DNA from: an uncultured Mailhella sp.
Lineage (GTDB): Bacteria; Desulfobacterota; Desulfovibrionia; Desulfovibrionales; Desulfovibrionaceae
NCBI GenBank assembly: GCA_905192935.1
Contig: CAJJMX010000078.1
Coordinates: 1 to 7,467 of the forward strand
Direction: 5' to 3'
Length of the DNA: 7,467 nt
The notes beneath the pieces are model-generated. The model saw only the letters and a program-made list of their open reading frames with translations. It was not told where the DNA came from and made no database searches. The translations under genes and the position numbers were made by a program. Within the stretch, counting starts at the first letter, position 1. Every line of letters starts with the position of its first letter. Below are positions 1-6,244 of the stretch, in pieces.

Positions 1-146
1 AGGCGGATCGGGGAGAAGCATCTGCTTCCGAAGGCCGTCGCCGAATTTTTTGGAGAATGTTTTAATGTTCTGAAAATTCAGGCGGTTTCACGCGTTCACG
101 GCGGACATCTACGGGAGCGTTCCGCTCCTCATGAGCGCTCCGTCCC
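1..146. other. Unassigned 5' flank, no gene recognised
   Basis: I cannot assign a gene here. One plus-strand frame stays open from the window edge through to the start of rpmB, but its translation resembles no family I know and its codon use drifts, so it is more likely chance than a gene tail. The other two plus frames stop near 63 and 71. The stretch holds several short GC-rich complementary blocks: GGAGCG at 114-119 can pair with CGCTCC at 123-128 or at 136-141, and CGGGA at 112-116 can pair with TCCCG at 143-147. It may be the 3' untranslated end of an upstream transcript. Confidence 0.4.
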
Positions 147-179
147 GGAAGTTGCGGCCGTTTCCACTTGCCTTTTTTT
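147..179 (+). terminator. Weak candidate terminator of an upstream transcript
   Basis: GGAAGT (147-152) can pair with ACTT.CC (166-172, with one bulged G), leaving a 13-base loop, and is followed directly by seven T residues (173-179). The stem is short and imperfect, so this is only a candidate. It would separate rpmB from whatever lies to the left. Confidence 0.3.
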
Positions 180-196
180 CAAATACAGGCTATTGT
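168..196 (+). promoter_or_regulatory. Candidate sigma70-type promoter for rpmB
   Basis: TTGCCT (168-173) and TATTGT (191-196) each match the sigma70 -35 and -10 consensus at four of six positions, with a 17-base spacer. Transcription would begin near 203, about 70 bases before the rpmB start codon. The -35 element overlaps the T-tract of the candidate terminator. The call is by eye from consensus only. Confidence 0.35.
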
Positions 197-208
197 TAGC
201 AGTCCTTA

Positions 209-225
209 CGATACAAACAGTATCG
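209..225. promoter_or_regulatory. Inverted repeat in the rpmB leader, possible operator
   Basis: CGATAC (209-214) and GTATCG (220-225) form a perfect six-base inverted repeat around AAACA. It sits just downstream of the predicted transcription start, a usual place for a repressor site. In RNA it would be only a short hairpin. No regulator can be named from the sequence. Confidence 0.3.
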
Positions 226-274
226 AATTTCAGCAGCATTCCGCCCCACACGGGCTTTTTATGGAGGATATACC

Positions 275-487
275 ATGGGTAAACAGTGTGAAATCTGCGG
301 CAAGAAAGCTCAGGTGGGTAACCTTGTGAGCCATTCCAATATCAAGACCAAGCGTCGCTTCAACCCCAACCTGCAGGCTGTCCGCCATCAGGAAGCCGAC
401 GGCACCGTGCGCACCATCAACGTGTGCACCCGCTGCCTCCGTTCCGGCGCCGTGGTGAAGCCCGTCGTCAAGAACGACGCCGAATAA
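275..487 (+). CDS. rpmB: 50S ribosomal protein L28
   Basis: This is bacterial ribosomal protein L28, a structural protein of the large ribosomal subunit. The 70-residue product has the family's usual length and the conserved core around residues 19-38 (SHSNIKTKRRFNPNLQ). It is the zinc-ribbon (C+) form: Cys5 and Cys8 make one CxxC knuckle and Cys51 and Cys54 the other. The start is fixed by a strong ribosome binding site, GGAGG at 263-267, seven bases before the ATG. The gene stands alone, with its own leader and a strong terminator after it, so it is probably transcribed by itself. C+ ribosomal proteins often have zinc-free paralogues induced under zinc starvation; none is visible here. Confidence 0.97.
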   Translation: MGKQCEICGKKAQVGNLVSHSNIKTKRRFNPNLQAVRHQEADGTVRTINVCTRCLRSGAVVKPVVKNDAE

Positions 488-507
488 TCCGGCTTGCCGA
501 TCTTTCC

Positions 508-538
508 AAAGGCGGGGATAACATCTCCGCCTTTTTTT
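508..538 (+). terminator. Rho-independent terminator after rpmB
   Basis: An 11-base-pair stem (508-518 with 524-534, including one G-T wobble) has a five-base loop (TAACA) and runs into seven T residues at 532-538. It lies 21 bases after the rpmB stop codon and separates rpmB from the rhomboid gene. Confidence 0.92.
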
Positions 539-603
539 GATTAATAACCTCCTGCAATGCTCTTCTCCGGCCCTCAGAGCACGCCGCACCGCGGCAGGTC
601 TTC

Positions 604-1593
604 ATGAACGACATAAGCGCCGCCTTCCATCATCGTCCGAAAAGCCGCATCGGTCTGTGGCGCCGCTCCCTCCGTGTCCCGGAAGGATGGCGCGTGGTGG
701 ACTTCCGCGGTCCGGGCCACATGGGGCGCGCGCTTCCCGCTCCCGGGACCATGCAGATGGAACTTCTGCGCCTCGTGCTCGACTCCAGGGACATTCCCTA
801 CATCATCACGGGTCACGGCTCCCAGATGCGCGCCTTCGTGCCCGCCATGTTCGAAGACGTGGCCCGCGCCGAACTTGCCGCCGTGGCCGGGGAGAAAAAG
901 CCGGTTCCGCATCCCGTGCCCCAGCGCCGCAACGCGCACTGGGCCATGCTCGTCATGCTGTTTCTCATATTCTGGTACGGACTCACCATGGGCTGGTGGC
1001 CCCTGCCCTTCGAGCATATTCCCGATCCGGAATACTGGGTGCGCTGCGGCAAGCTCAACGTGACCGAAGTGCGCAACGGCGAATGGTGGCGCACGGCCAC
1101 GGCCCTCACGCTGCACGCCGACACGCTCCATCTGTTCAGCAACGTCGTCTTCGGCTCGCCCTTCCTTATCCTGCTCGCCCGGCGCATCGGTCTCGGTCTC
1201 ACGCTTTTCGCCACGCTCGCCTCCGGCATGCTCGGCAACGCCATGAACGTTCTCTATCGCGACCCCGGCTATTCGAGTCTCGGATTTTCCACGGCCATGT
1301 TCGGCATGGTGGGGCTTCTTTGTGCCGACATCGTCATCCGCTCCCATCTTCAGGGATTCCGGCGTCTGGTGCTGCCCGTGGCGGCCGCCCTTGCCTTCCT
1401 TGCCATGCTCGGCGCGGAGGGCAGGAACGTGGACTACTCCGCCCATATTTTCGGTCTTCTTTCCGGCTTTCTCATCGGACTTGCCGTAAGTTCGGCCTTG
1501 CGGCATCATGACGGCCTTCCCCGCCCGCTGGAAATCGCGCTCGGCTGCGCCGCTCCGCTGATCCTGCTGCTGTGCTGGGATCTCGCACTTTAA
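604..1593 (+). CDS. Rhomboid family intramembrane serine protease
   Basis: This predicted inner-membrane serine protease cleaves transmembrane segments of other membrane proteins with a Ser-His dyad; the substrate is unknown. The family signature is clear: GEWWR at 159-163, followed by His171, His176 and Asn180 before the second membrane helix. The likely nucleophile is Ser229 in GFST, and the paired histidine is His281 in AHIFG. Hydrophobic segments lie near 113-131, 180-193, 196-214, 226-245, 253-270, 277-295 and 311-327, so about seven helices. Residues 1-110 are not membrane-embedded. This cytoplasmic extension has an ELLRLVLDS...GIPYIIT-like pattern that may be a DUF2007-type fold (inference). 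The start has only a modest AGG ribosome site at 596-598, partly within a small GC hairpin (583-595). The stop is 17 bases before tgt, so the two are probably co-transcribed. Confidence 0.92.
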   Translation: MNDISAAFHHRPKSRIGLWRRSLRVPEGWRVVDFRGPGHMGRALPAPGTMQMELLRLVLDSRDIPYIITGHGSQMRAFVPAMFEDVARAELAAVAGEKKPVPHPVPQRRNAHWAMLVMLFLIFWYGLTMGWWPLPFEHIPDPEYWVRCGKLNVTEVRNGEWWRTATALTLHADTLHLFSNVVFGSPFLILLARRIGLGLTLFATLASGMLGNAMNVLYRDPGYSSLGFSTAMFGMVGLLCADIVIRSHLQGFRRLVLPVAAALAFLAMLGAEGRNVDYSAHIFGLLSGFLIGLAVSSALRHHDGLPRPLEIALGCAAPLILLLCWDLAL

Positions 1594-1610
1594 CCCTTTT
1601 CGAGGCATCC

Positions 1611-2759
1611 ATGGACAAAGCCCCCGGCACCTTCGAACTTCTGGGCAAGGACGGCAACGCCCGCGCCGGCCTGCTTCATACCGCGCACGGCGTCATAGAA
1701 ACTCCCATCTTCATGCCCGTGGGCACGGTGGGCAGCGTCAAGGCCCTCGCCCCCGACGATCTTGACGCCATCGGCGCGCAGATCATTCTGGGCAACACCT
1801 ATCATCTGTACCTGCGTCCGGGCGACGAGCTCGTGGCCCGGCGCGGCGGCCTGCATGAGTTCATCCGCTGGAACAAGCCCATCCTCACGGACAGCGGCGG
1901 CTTTCAGGCCTTCAGTCTGAGCAAGCTGAACAAGATGAAGGCCGACGGCGTGGAGTTCCGTTCCCACATCGACGGCTCGAAGCACATGTTCACGCCGGAA
2001 AAGGTGATCTCCATCCAGCGCAATCTCAATTCCGACATCATGATGCCGCTCGACGTGTGCCTCGGCTACGGCGCCACCCATGAAGAGGCCGAAAAGGCCG
2101 TAAAGCGCACCACGGAATGGGCACAGCGCTGCCGCGACGCCTATCCTGCGGGAAGCGCGGGCAATCTTCTGTTCGGCATCGTGCAGGGCTGCACCTTCCC
2201 CGAACTGCGCGAGGCCTCGGCAAGACAGCTCATGAACATCGGCTTCGAGGGCTACGCCATCGGCGGCCTTGCCGTGGGCGAACCCAAGAACCTCATGATG
2301 AAGAACCTGCGTGTGCTCGATCCCGTGCTTCCGCAGGACAAGCCCCGCTATCTCATGGGCGTGGGCACGCCGCTGGACATCCTGCACGGCATAGAGGCCG
2401 GCGTGGACATGTTCGACTGCGTGCTTCCCACCAGAAACGCCCGCAACGGCACCCTCTACACCTCGGAAGGCAAGATCAACATCAAGCGCCTCCAGTACGC
2501 CGAAGACGACAGTCCTCTTGATCCGAAGTGCAGCTGCTACACCTGCCGCACCTTCAGCAAGGCCTATCTGCGGCATCTGTACGTCAGTCAGGAACTTCTG
2601 GCCTTCCGCCTCAACTCCCTGCACAACCTCACCTATTTCCTCGACATGGTGCGCGGCGCGAGAAAGGCCATCCTCGAAGGCCGCTATGCCGAATTCAAGG
2701 CGGAATACGAGGCAAAGTACCCCGAAGAAGACGCGCTTTTCGACGCCCCGGAACTTTAA
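1611..2759 (+). CDS. tgt: tRNA-guanine(34) transglycosylase (queuine tRNA-ribosyltransferase)
   Basis: Tgt replaces guanine 34 in the anticodon of Asp, Asn, His and Tyr tRNAs with the queuosine precursor preQ1 (7-aminomethyl-7-deazaguanine) by base exchange. The 382-residue product has the usual length. Visible family features are TDSGGFQ with catalytic Asp94, the substrate-pocket Asp148, GGLAVGE at 218-224, and FDCVLPTR with the nucleophile Asp269. The structural zinc site is complete: Cys307, Cys309, Cys312 and His338. I chose the ATG at 1611, with GAGG at 1602-1605 five bases ahead. An in-frame ATG at 1572 would add 13 residues, overlap the rhomboid gene and precede the normal N-terminus of the family. 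A strong terminator follows. No other queuosine gene is visible here. Confidence 0.97.
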   Translation: MDKAPGTFELLGKDGNARAGLLHTAHGVIETPIFMPVGTVGSVKALAPDDLDAIGAQIILGNTYHLYLRPGDELVARRGGLHEFIRWNKPILTDSGGFQAFSLSKLNKMKADGVEFRSHIDGSKHMFTPEKVISIQRNLNSDIMMPLDVCLGYGATHEEAEKAVKRTTEWAQRCRDAYPAGSAGNLLFGIVQGCTFPELREASARQLMNIGFEGYAIGGLAVGEPKNLMMKNLRVLDPVLPQDKPRYLMGVGTPLDILHGIEAGVDMFDCVLPTRNARNGTLYTSEGKINIKRLQYAEDDSPLDPKCSCYTCRTFSKAYLRHLYVSQELLAFRLNSLHNLTYFLDMVRGARKAILEGRYAEFKAEYEAKYPEEDALFDAPEL

Positions 2760-2764
2760 TCATC

Positions 2765-2795
2765 AAGGGCGCTCCCTCAGGGGAGCGCCCTTTTT
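2765..2795 (+). terminator. Rho-independent terminator after tgt
   Basis: A perfect 10-base-pair GC-rich stem (2767-2776 with 2781-2790) closes a TCAG tetraloop, can be extended by two A-T pairs, and is followed by five T residues. It begins five bases after the tgt stop codon. Read on the minus strand, the same stem follows the convergent aspartoacylase-like gene by about 60 bases, but only a poor T-tract follows it, so termination in that direction would be weak. Confidence 0.93.
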
Positions 2796-2852
2796 CTTTA
2801 ACCAGCAGGCCCGAACACCGAAGATGCCGGTCTGTCCTGAACGTTGTGGCGT

Positions 2853-3779
2853 TCAGCTCGCGATGAGTCTGAACAGCATGGAATTTTCCAGCACCAGCGG
2901 ACGCGTCTGCATGAAGAACACGGTTCCGTCCGCCGGAGCGCGCACCTCCCAGCGCACGGATCCGTCATAGGGATCGAGGATGCTGGCAAGTCTCTGATGA
3001 CGACGCACGATGTCGTCGGGCCTGCACATGCAGTACATGATGCCCGCACGGCAGGCCTTCACATTGACAAGCTCCTCTTCCTGCACCACCTGGGAGTAGT
3101 ATCCCGGGTGAGAGCGATAACGGATCATGCCGTGCAGCGCCATGAAGCGCAGTATGGCGGAAAGGCTGTCGTCGGCCGTCGAGACGTCGATGACGCCGGT
3201 ATGACCGGCGTAGACGGAAAACGCCTGAGTTTCCCATATCTGCCAGTTGTAGTTCAGCGTGGTGGTGTCTATGGGCAGAGGATTGCGCACCAGCGTGTAG
3301 GGAAGCCCGAATCCCTGGGCCAGCTCCACGTTTTCATAGCCGGTATGCATCATGCGGACATGGGGAATGAAATCTCCCGCCAGGTAATAGCTGGCCAGCT
3401 GCACGCCGAACTCATAGCCCTGAATATGCTCGAAGAGCGCCGCCGCGATGCGCTGCGTGGTTTCGCCCAGTTCATAGCCGGGAAACATGCGGTTGATGTC
3501 GGTATTGTCCATGGCCCAGAATCGCTTGCCGATGTTCATGGCAAAGGGATTGGCCGAAGGAATGACGAGAATCTCATGCCCGGGCACAAGTTCGCCCCGC
3601 TCTTCCAGATCCTGAAGCGTATGCACAAGGCGGGAGCAGACGAACTGCTGCTGCAGCTCGTCGCCGCGCATGGCGCCCACCACGGCCAGACTCTTCCTGC
3701 CCGAGCCGAAGCGGAAGCCGTGAATGCGGAACTCGTCGCGGAACGGCGAGGACATGACGAAAAGACGTTCACGTTTCAT
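2853..3779 (-). CDS. AspA/AstE-family protein lacking zinc ligands (probable pseudoenzyme)
   Basis: The 308-residue protein is homologous in layout to its upstream neighbour, a succinylglutamate desuccinylase/aspartoacylase-type zinc hydrolase, but its active site is degraded. The canonical HGxE motif reads RGDE, so the first zinc histidine is Arg38 while Glu41 remains. The DIHSS motif with the second zinc histidine aligns to QLASY, giving Ala129. The catalytic glutamate of VVEMG aligns to Tyr190. The substrate-clamping DxNRxFPG motif is intact at 94-101 (Asn96, Arg97), as are the NP motif at 77-78 and a C-terminal beta domain from about 223. Translation starts at an ATGA overlap with the upstream gene, behind a strong AGGGAGG site at 3787-3793. 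It ends the operon and converges on tgt. It could be a non-catalytic subunit or binding protein; His140 or His145 might supply an alternative ligand. Confidence 0.88.
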   Translation of the reverse strand: MKRERLFVMSSPFRDEFRIHGFRFGSGRKSLAVVGAMRGDELQQQFVCSRLVHTLQDLEERGELVPGHEILVIPSANPFAMNIGKRFWAMDNTDINRMFPGYELGETTQRIAAALFEHIQGYEFGVQLASYYLAGDFIPHVRMMHTGYENVELAQGFGLPYTLVRNPLPIDTTTLNYNWQIWETQAFSVYAGHTGVIDVSTADDSLSAILRFMALHGMIRYRSHPGYYSQVVQEEELVNVKACRAGIMYCMCRPDDIVRRHQRLASILDPYDGSVRWEVRAPADGTVFFMQTRPLVLENSMLFRLIAS

Positions 3780-4714
3780 GCGTTGTCCTCCCTGTAGACA
3801 CGAGCGAGCAGCGAACCTTCATAGACGACGGGATAGGCCCGGATGGTAAAGACGAATCCCGGCCTGTCCACGGCCACCTCCTGCAGCACCACGCCGCGCA
3901 GAGGATCGACGATGCGTCCTATGGACTGTCCGGCCTCGACCTCGTTGGACTGACGGATAAGCGGAATGAACACGCCGGAGGCCGAGGCGTTGATGAATTC
4001 CACGGATCCTCCGGTGGAAAGGATGGTCCTGTGTCCGGCCGGAGGCTCGGGCACCTCGCCCTTCCATACGCCGAGATGCCGCATGAGATTCAGTATGCCG
4101 CCCACGAGCTGATCGCCGTAGCTCTTGGTGATGCGCATGCCCACGCCCATTTCCACCACCAGCGTAGGCGTGTCCAGGGCGTTGAGCGAATAGGCCAGCG
4201 TGGCTTCCAGCACCGTGGCGGCCTCATGTACCCACAGAAAATCCAGATTCAGATACTTCGCCAGAGGAACAAGCCGTTCCGCCGTCAGCTGATTGATGCG
4301 GACCTGCGGCACTTCGTACAGAAAAATGTTGCTGGAATGAATATCCAGCACAAGATCGGCGCCCTTCAGATCTTCAATGATGTTGTAGGCCGTATTTTCC
4401 GCCATGCTGCCCATGGGATCGCCGGGGAAAATGCGGTTCATGTCCAGATCGAAGTTCGGGATGCCGCGCGTGATGGAGTCTATGCCCAGAGGGTTGAGCG
4501 CAGGATAGATGTCCACCGTGCCGTCCAGACAGTCGGGATGCTCCTGCAGGATACTTCCGATGCGATAACAGATATACTGTCCTTCCAGCTCGTCGCCGTG
4601 CGTGCCGGTGACGATGCAGATGCGTTTTTTCCCGGAACCGGACGAAATGCTGTTCTTGCGGATGAGCAGATGCTCATCCACGGGCAGCTCCGTGGATATG
4701 ACGGTCTTTATCAT
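3776..4714 (-). CDS. AspA/AstE-family zinc-dependent hydrolase (COG3608 type)
   Basis: Members of this M14-like family use one zinc ion to hydrolyse amide bonds of N-acylated amino acids or the C-terminal residue of peptides; the substrate here is unknown. The 312-residue product shows all expected active-site residues: zinc ligands His39 and Glu42 in THGDELEG, His126 in DIHSSN, a DMNRIFPG motif with Asn93 and Arg94 for the substrate carboxylate, Arg83, and catalytic Glu188 in VVEMG. Residues from about 228 form the beta-rich C-terminal domain usual in COG3608 proteins. No signal peptide is seen, so it is probably cytoplasmic. The ATG at 4714 overlaps the stop of the transglutaminase gene (ATGA). 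A longer open frame runs upstream to 5092 but lies within that gene and lacks family similarity. This is probably the catalytic member of the tandem pair. Confidence 0.92.
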   Translation of the reverse strand: MIKTVISTELPVDEHLLIRKNSISSGSGKKRICIVTGTHGDELEGQYICYRIGSILQEHPDCLDGTVDIYPALNPLGIDSITRGIPNFDLDMNRIFPGDPMGSMAENTAYNIIEDLKGADLVLDIHSSNIFLYEVPQVRINQLTAERLVPLAKYLNLDFLWVHEAATVLEATLAYSLNALDTPTLVVEMGVGMRITKSYGDQLVGGILNLMRHLGVWKGEVPEPPAGHRTILSTGGSVEFINASASGVFIPLIRQSNEVEAGQSIGRIVDPLRGVVLQEVAVDRPGFVFTIRAYPVVYEGSLLARVYREDNA

Positions 4715-5535
4715 TGTTCTTCCACTTTGATGTCTAGGGTATTCTGCTGCACGGTCCGGCCGCTGAACACGCCCCTGTTCACGGAGCAGTCGGCACTGTC
4801 GCGGCCATGGGCCACCTTGATGCAGCCGTACTGAAGCAGACGATTGTTGGTGGGGTCGAGCCCCCGCCACACGCCCTGATCGAAGAATTCCACCCAGGCG
4901 TGCGTGGCCCCCTCTCCGACAAGATACCCGCAGACGTATCGTGCCGGAATGCCGCAGTGACGCAGCAGGGCAATGAGCACATGCGCGTAGTCCTGACAGA
5001 CGCCCCGTCCCAGAGCAAAGGCCTGCGCCGCCGTGGTGTTCACCGTGGTGACGCCGGGAACATAGGTCATGTACCCGTGCACGGCCGCGCACAAGGACAG
5101 CGCCTCATCAAGCGCGCCTCCCCCGGGCAAAAGTCCCTCGGGAGCGTCCGCCTTTCCGCCGGAAGCCTGTCCGGCAAAGCGCTTCATGCTTCCGTCCGGC
5201 CCCGTCAGCGCGGTGTACTCCAGATACATGCCGTGCGCCGTATCGCATATGCGGTACGGCGTCTGCCGTACCGTCCCCTCGGAAACGATGCGGAAACGAT
5301 GATGAGCTTCGGAAACGTACCCCGTCTGCACGGCGTTGCCGAAGGCGTCGCGGCCGAAGCAGACGGGGATCTCAAGCTCTCCTCCGTCCTGCCCGACGAC
5401 GCTTGCGCGCAGCAACGCGCGCTCCACACGCTGAAAAGGCTCCCGGCGCGGCATGCAGCGCAAAAGCCACGAATGGGCGGAAACCGGCGAAGAAAAACTG
5501 ATGATGCTTTCGTAACGGTAAAAAAACTGCTTCAT
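4711..5535 (-). CDS. Transglutaminase-like cysteine protein (COG1305 type)
   Basis: This 274-residue protein belongs to the transglutaminase/protease-like family. Its papain-like Cys-His-Asp centre can cleave or form amide bonds; bacterial members are mostly presumed proteases or amidases. The N-terminal region (about 1-115, beginning MKQFFYRYES) matches the beta-rich N-terminal domain found in this subfamily. The core contains GRGVCQDYAH with nucleophile Cys180, ATHAWVEF with His212, and GLDPTNN with Asp227. No signal peptide or membrane helix is visible, so it is likely cytoplasmic. The ATG at 5535 forms an ATGA overlap with the alpha-E gene. No good ribosome site precedes it, which favours translational coupling. 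An extended frame to 5685 lies inside the alpha-E gene and is not supported. The family commonly travels with permuted ATP-grasp and alpha-E genes, as here. Confidence 0.93.
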   Translation of the reverse strand: MKQFFYRYESIISFSSPVSAHSWLLRCMPRREPFQRVERALLRASVVGQDGGELEIPVCFGRDAFGNAVQTGYVSEAHHRFRIVSEGTVRQTPYRICDTAHGMYLEYTALTGPDGSMKRFAGQASGGKADAPEGLLPGGGALDEALSLCAAVHGYMTYVPGVTTVNTTAAQAFALGRGVCQDYAHVLIALLRHCGIPARYVCGYLVGEGATHAWVEFFDQGVWRGLDPTNNRLLQYGCIKVAHGRDSADCSVNRGVFSGRTVQQNTLDIKVEEQ

Positions 5536-6212
5536 ACCATGACCAGGGAGTTCAGCGAACAAAGCACGTCGGGAATGTTCTTCTCGTAGTCGTGCCCGTC
5601 GGAGAATATCTCCCTGAGCCGGTTTCTGCAACGTCCGTTCACCATGTCCTCGAGGTGCCCGAGCCGGTGATCCAGACTTTCCCATTCGGCGGAGATGCGC
5701 GGGAACGGATAGTCGAATCTTGAATACATATCAATGTATTCCACATGCTTACCAATGAAAAGCATATCCAGTGTGGCAATATTGGTCACATGCTGGAACA
5801 CGGAACCCCAGAAGGCAAGGATGTAATCCGTGACGGGCTGAAGCCGGACGATGTTGATGTCATGCTTGTGGCGACAGTGATTCAGCGTAGCCATGCAGAG
5901 GTTCACATAGCTGATGGATGCCGTGGTGAGCTCTTCGCGCAGCACTATGCTGTTGTCGTTCAGACATTCCAGACAGTACAGAAGAGAGCCCGGCGTATTC
6001 TCGAAAAGATGCTGGTATAAAAATGTCTCTCTGTCGGCAGGGCAGCTTACGAGGGAGAGCTTGCGGCAGTATATCTGAAGGGCGTCTTCCCGGCCTTCAT
6101 CGAGGCACAGGTCATAGTAGCGGCGCAGAAAATGAAGCTGGGCGAAAAGGCGCTCGGCGTAGCGCCCCAGCCAGAAAAGATGATTCGCCTTGGCGGGAGA
6201 TATGGAAGACAT
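5532..6212 (-). CDS. Alpha-E domain protein (COG2307/DUF403 type), short form
   Basis: Alpha-E proteins are all-helical, of unknown biochemical role, and are nearly always encoded beside permuted ATP-grasp ligases, sometimes fused to them; they are thought to help in the ligase reaction or bind its substrate. The family signature at the N-terminus is clear: AKANHLFWLGRYAERL at 7-22. A second helical motif, LNDNSIVLREELTTASISY, lies at 84-102. The product is 226 residues, whereas I recall typical members at about 300, so this is a compact or diverged form. No frameshift is apparent: it ends cleanly in an ATGA overlap with the transglutaminase gene. Translation starts at 6212 behind a good AAAAGGA site (6219-6225). 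The gap to the ATP-grasp gene is 32 bases, so they are presumably co-transcribed. Confidence 0.85.
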   Translation of the reverse strand: MSSISPAKANHLFWLGRYAERLFAQLHFLRRYYDLCLDEGREDALQIYCRKLSLVSCPADRETFLYQHLFENTPGSLLYCLECLNDNSIVLREELTTASISYVNLCMATLNHCRHKHDINIVRLQPVTDYILAFWGSVFQHVTNIATLDMLFIGKHVEYIDMYSRFDYPFPRISAEWESLDHRLGHLEDMVNGRCRNRLREIFSDGHDYEKNIPDVLCSLNSLVMV

Positions 6213-6244
6213 GACGTATCCTTTTGCGACAGCGATGGAAGGTT

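Noticed and set aside
113..141. Mutually exclusive GGAGCG/CGCTCC pairings suggesting a riboswitch or attenuator
   Set aside because: The blocks lie upstream of the predicted rpmB promoter, match no riboswitch class I know and could be chance in GC-rich DNA; recorded only as part of the unassigned flank.
1..288. Plus-strand frame open from the window edge across the rpmB leader
   Set aside because: Its translation matches no family I recognise, its codon use drifts along its length, it crosses the candidate promoter and the rpmB ribosome site, and it stops just inside rpmB. It is most likely chance.
537..1511. Plus-strand open frame of 324 codons overlapping the rhomboid gene in another frame
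   Set aside because: Its product is rich in Arg, Pro, His and Ser without family features and it begins inside the rpmB terminator; the rhomboid frame is the real one.
574..1608. Long minus-strand open frame (344 codons) opposite the rhomboid gene
   Set aside because: It is antisense to a gene with clear catalytic motifs, and its composition (rich in His, Gly, Glu and Ala) is typical of reverse-strand shadows of GC-rich genes.
1590..2624. Long minus-strand open frame (344 codons) opposite tgt
   Set aside because: Tgt on the plus strand has all catalytic and zinc residues. The antisense product has no recognisable motif and shows shadow-like composition.
2844..3797. Plus-strand open frame of 317 codons opposite the second AspA-like gene
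   Set aside because: The minus frame has a strong ribosome site, operon context and family homology; the plus frame has none of these.
4715..5092. Upstream extension of the first AspA-like gene by 126 codons
   Set aside because: It lies entirely within the transglutaminase gene in another frame, is rich in Arg and Ser, and the family N-terminus starts at the ATG at 4714.
5536..5685. Upstream extension of the transglutaminase gene by 50 codons
   Set aside because: It lies within the alpha-E coding region, and the family N-terminal domain starts at the ATG at 5535.
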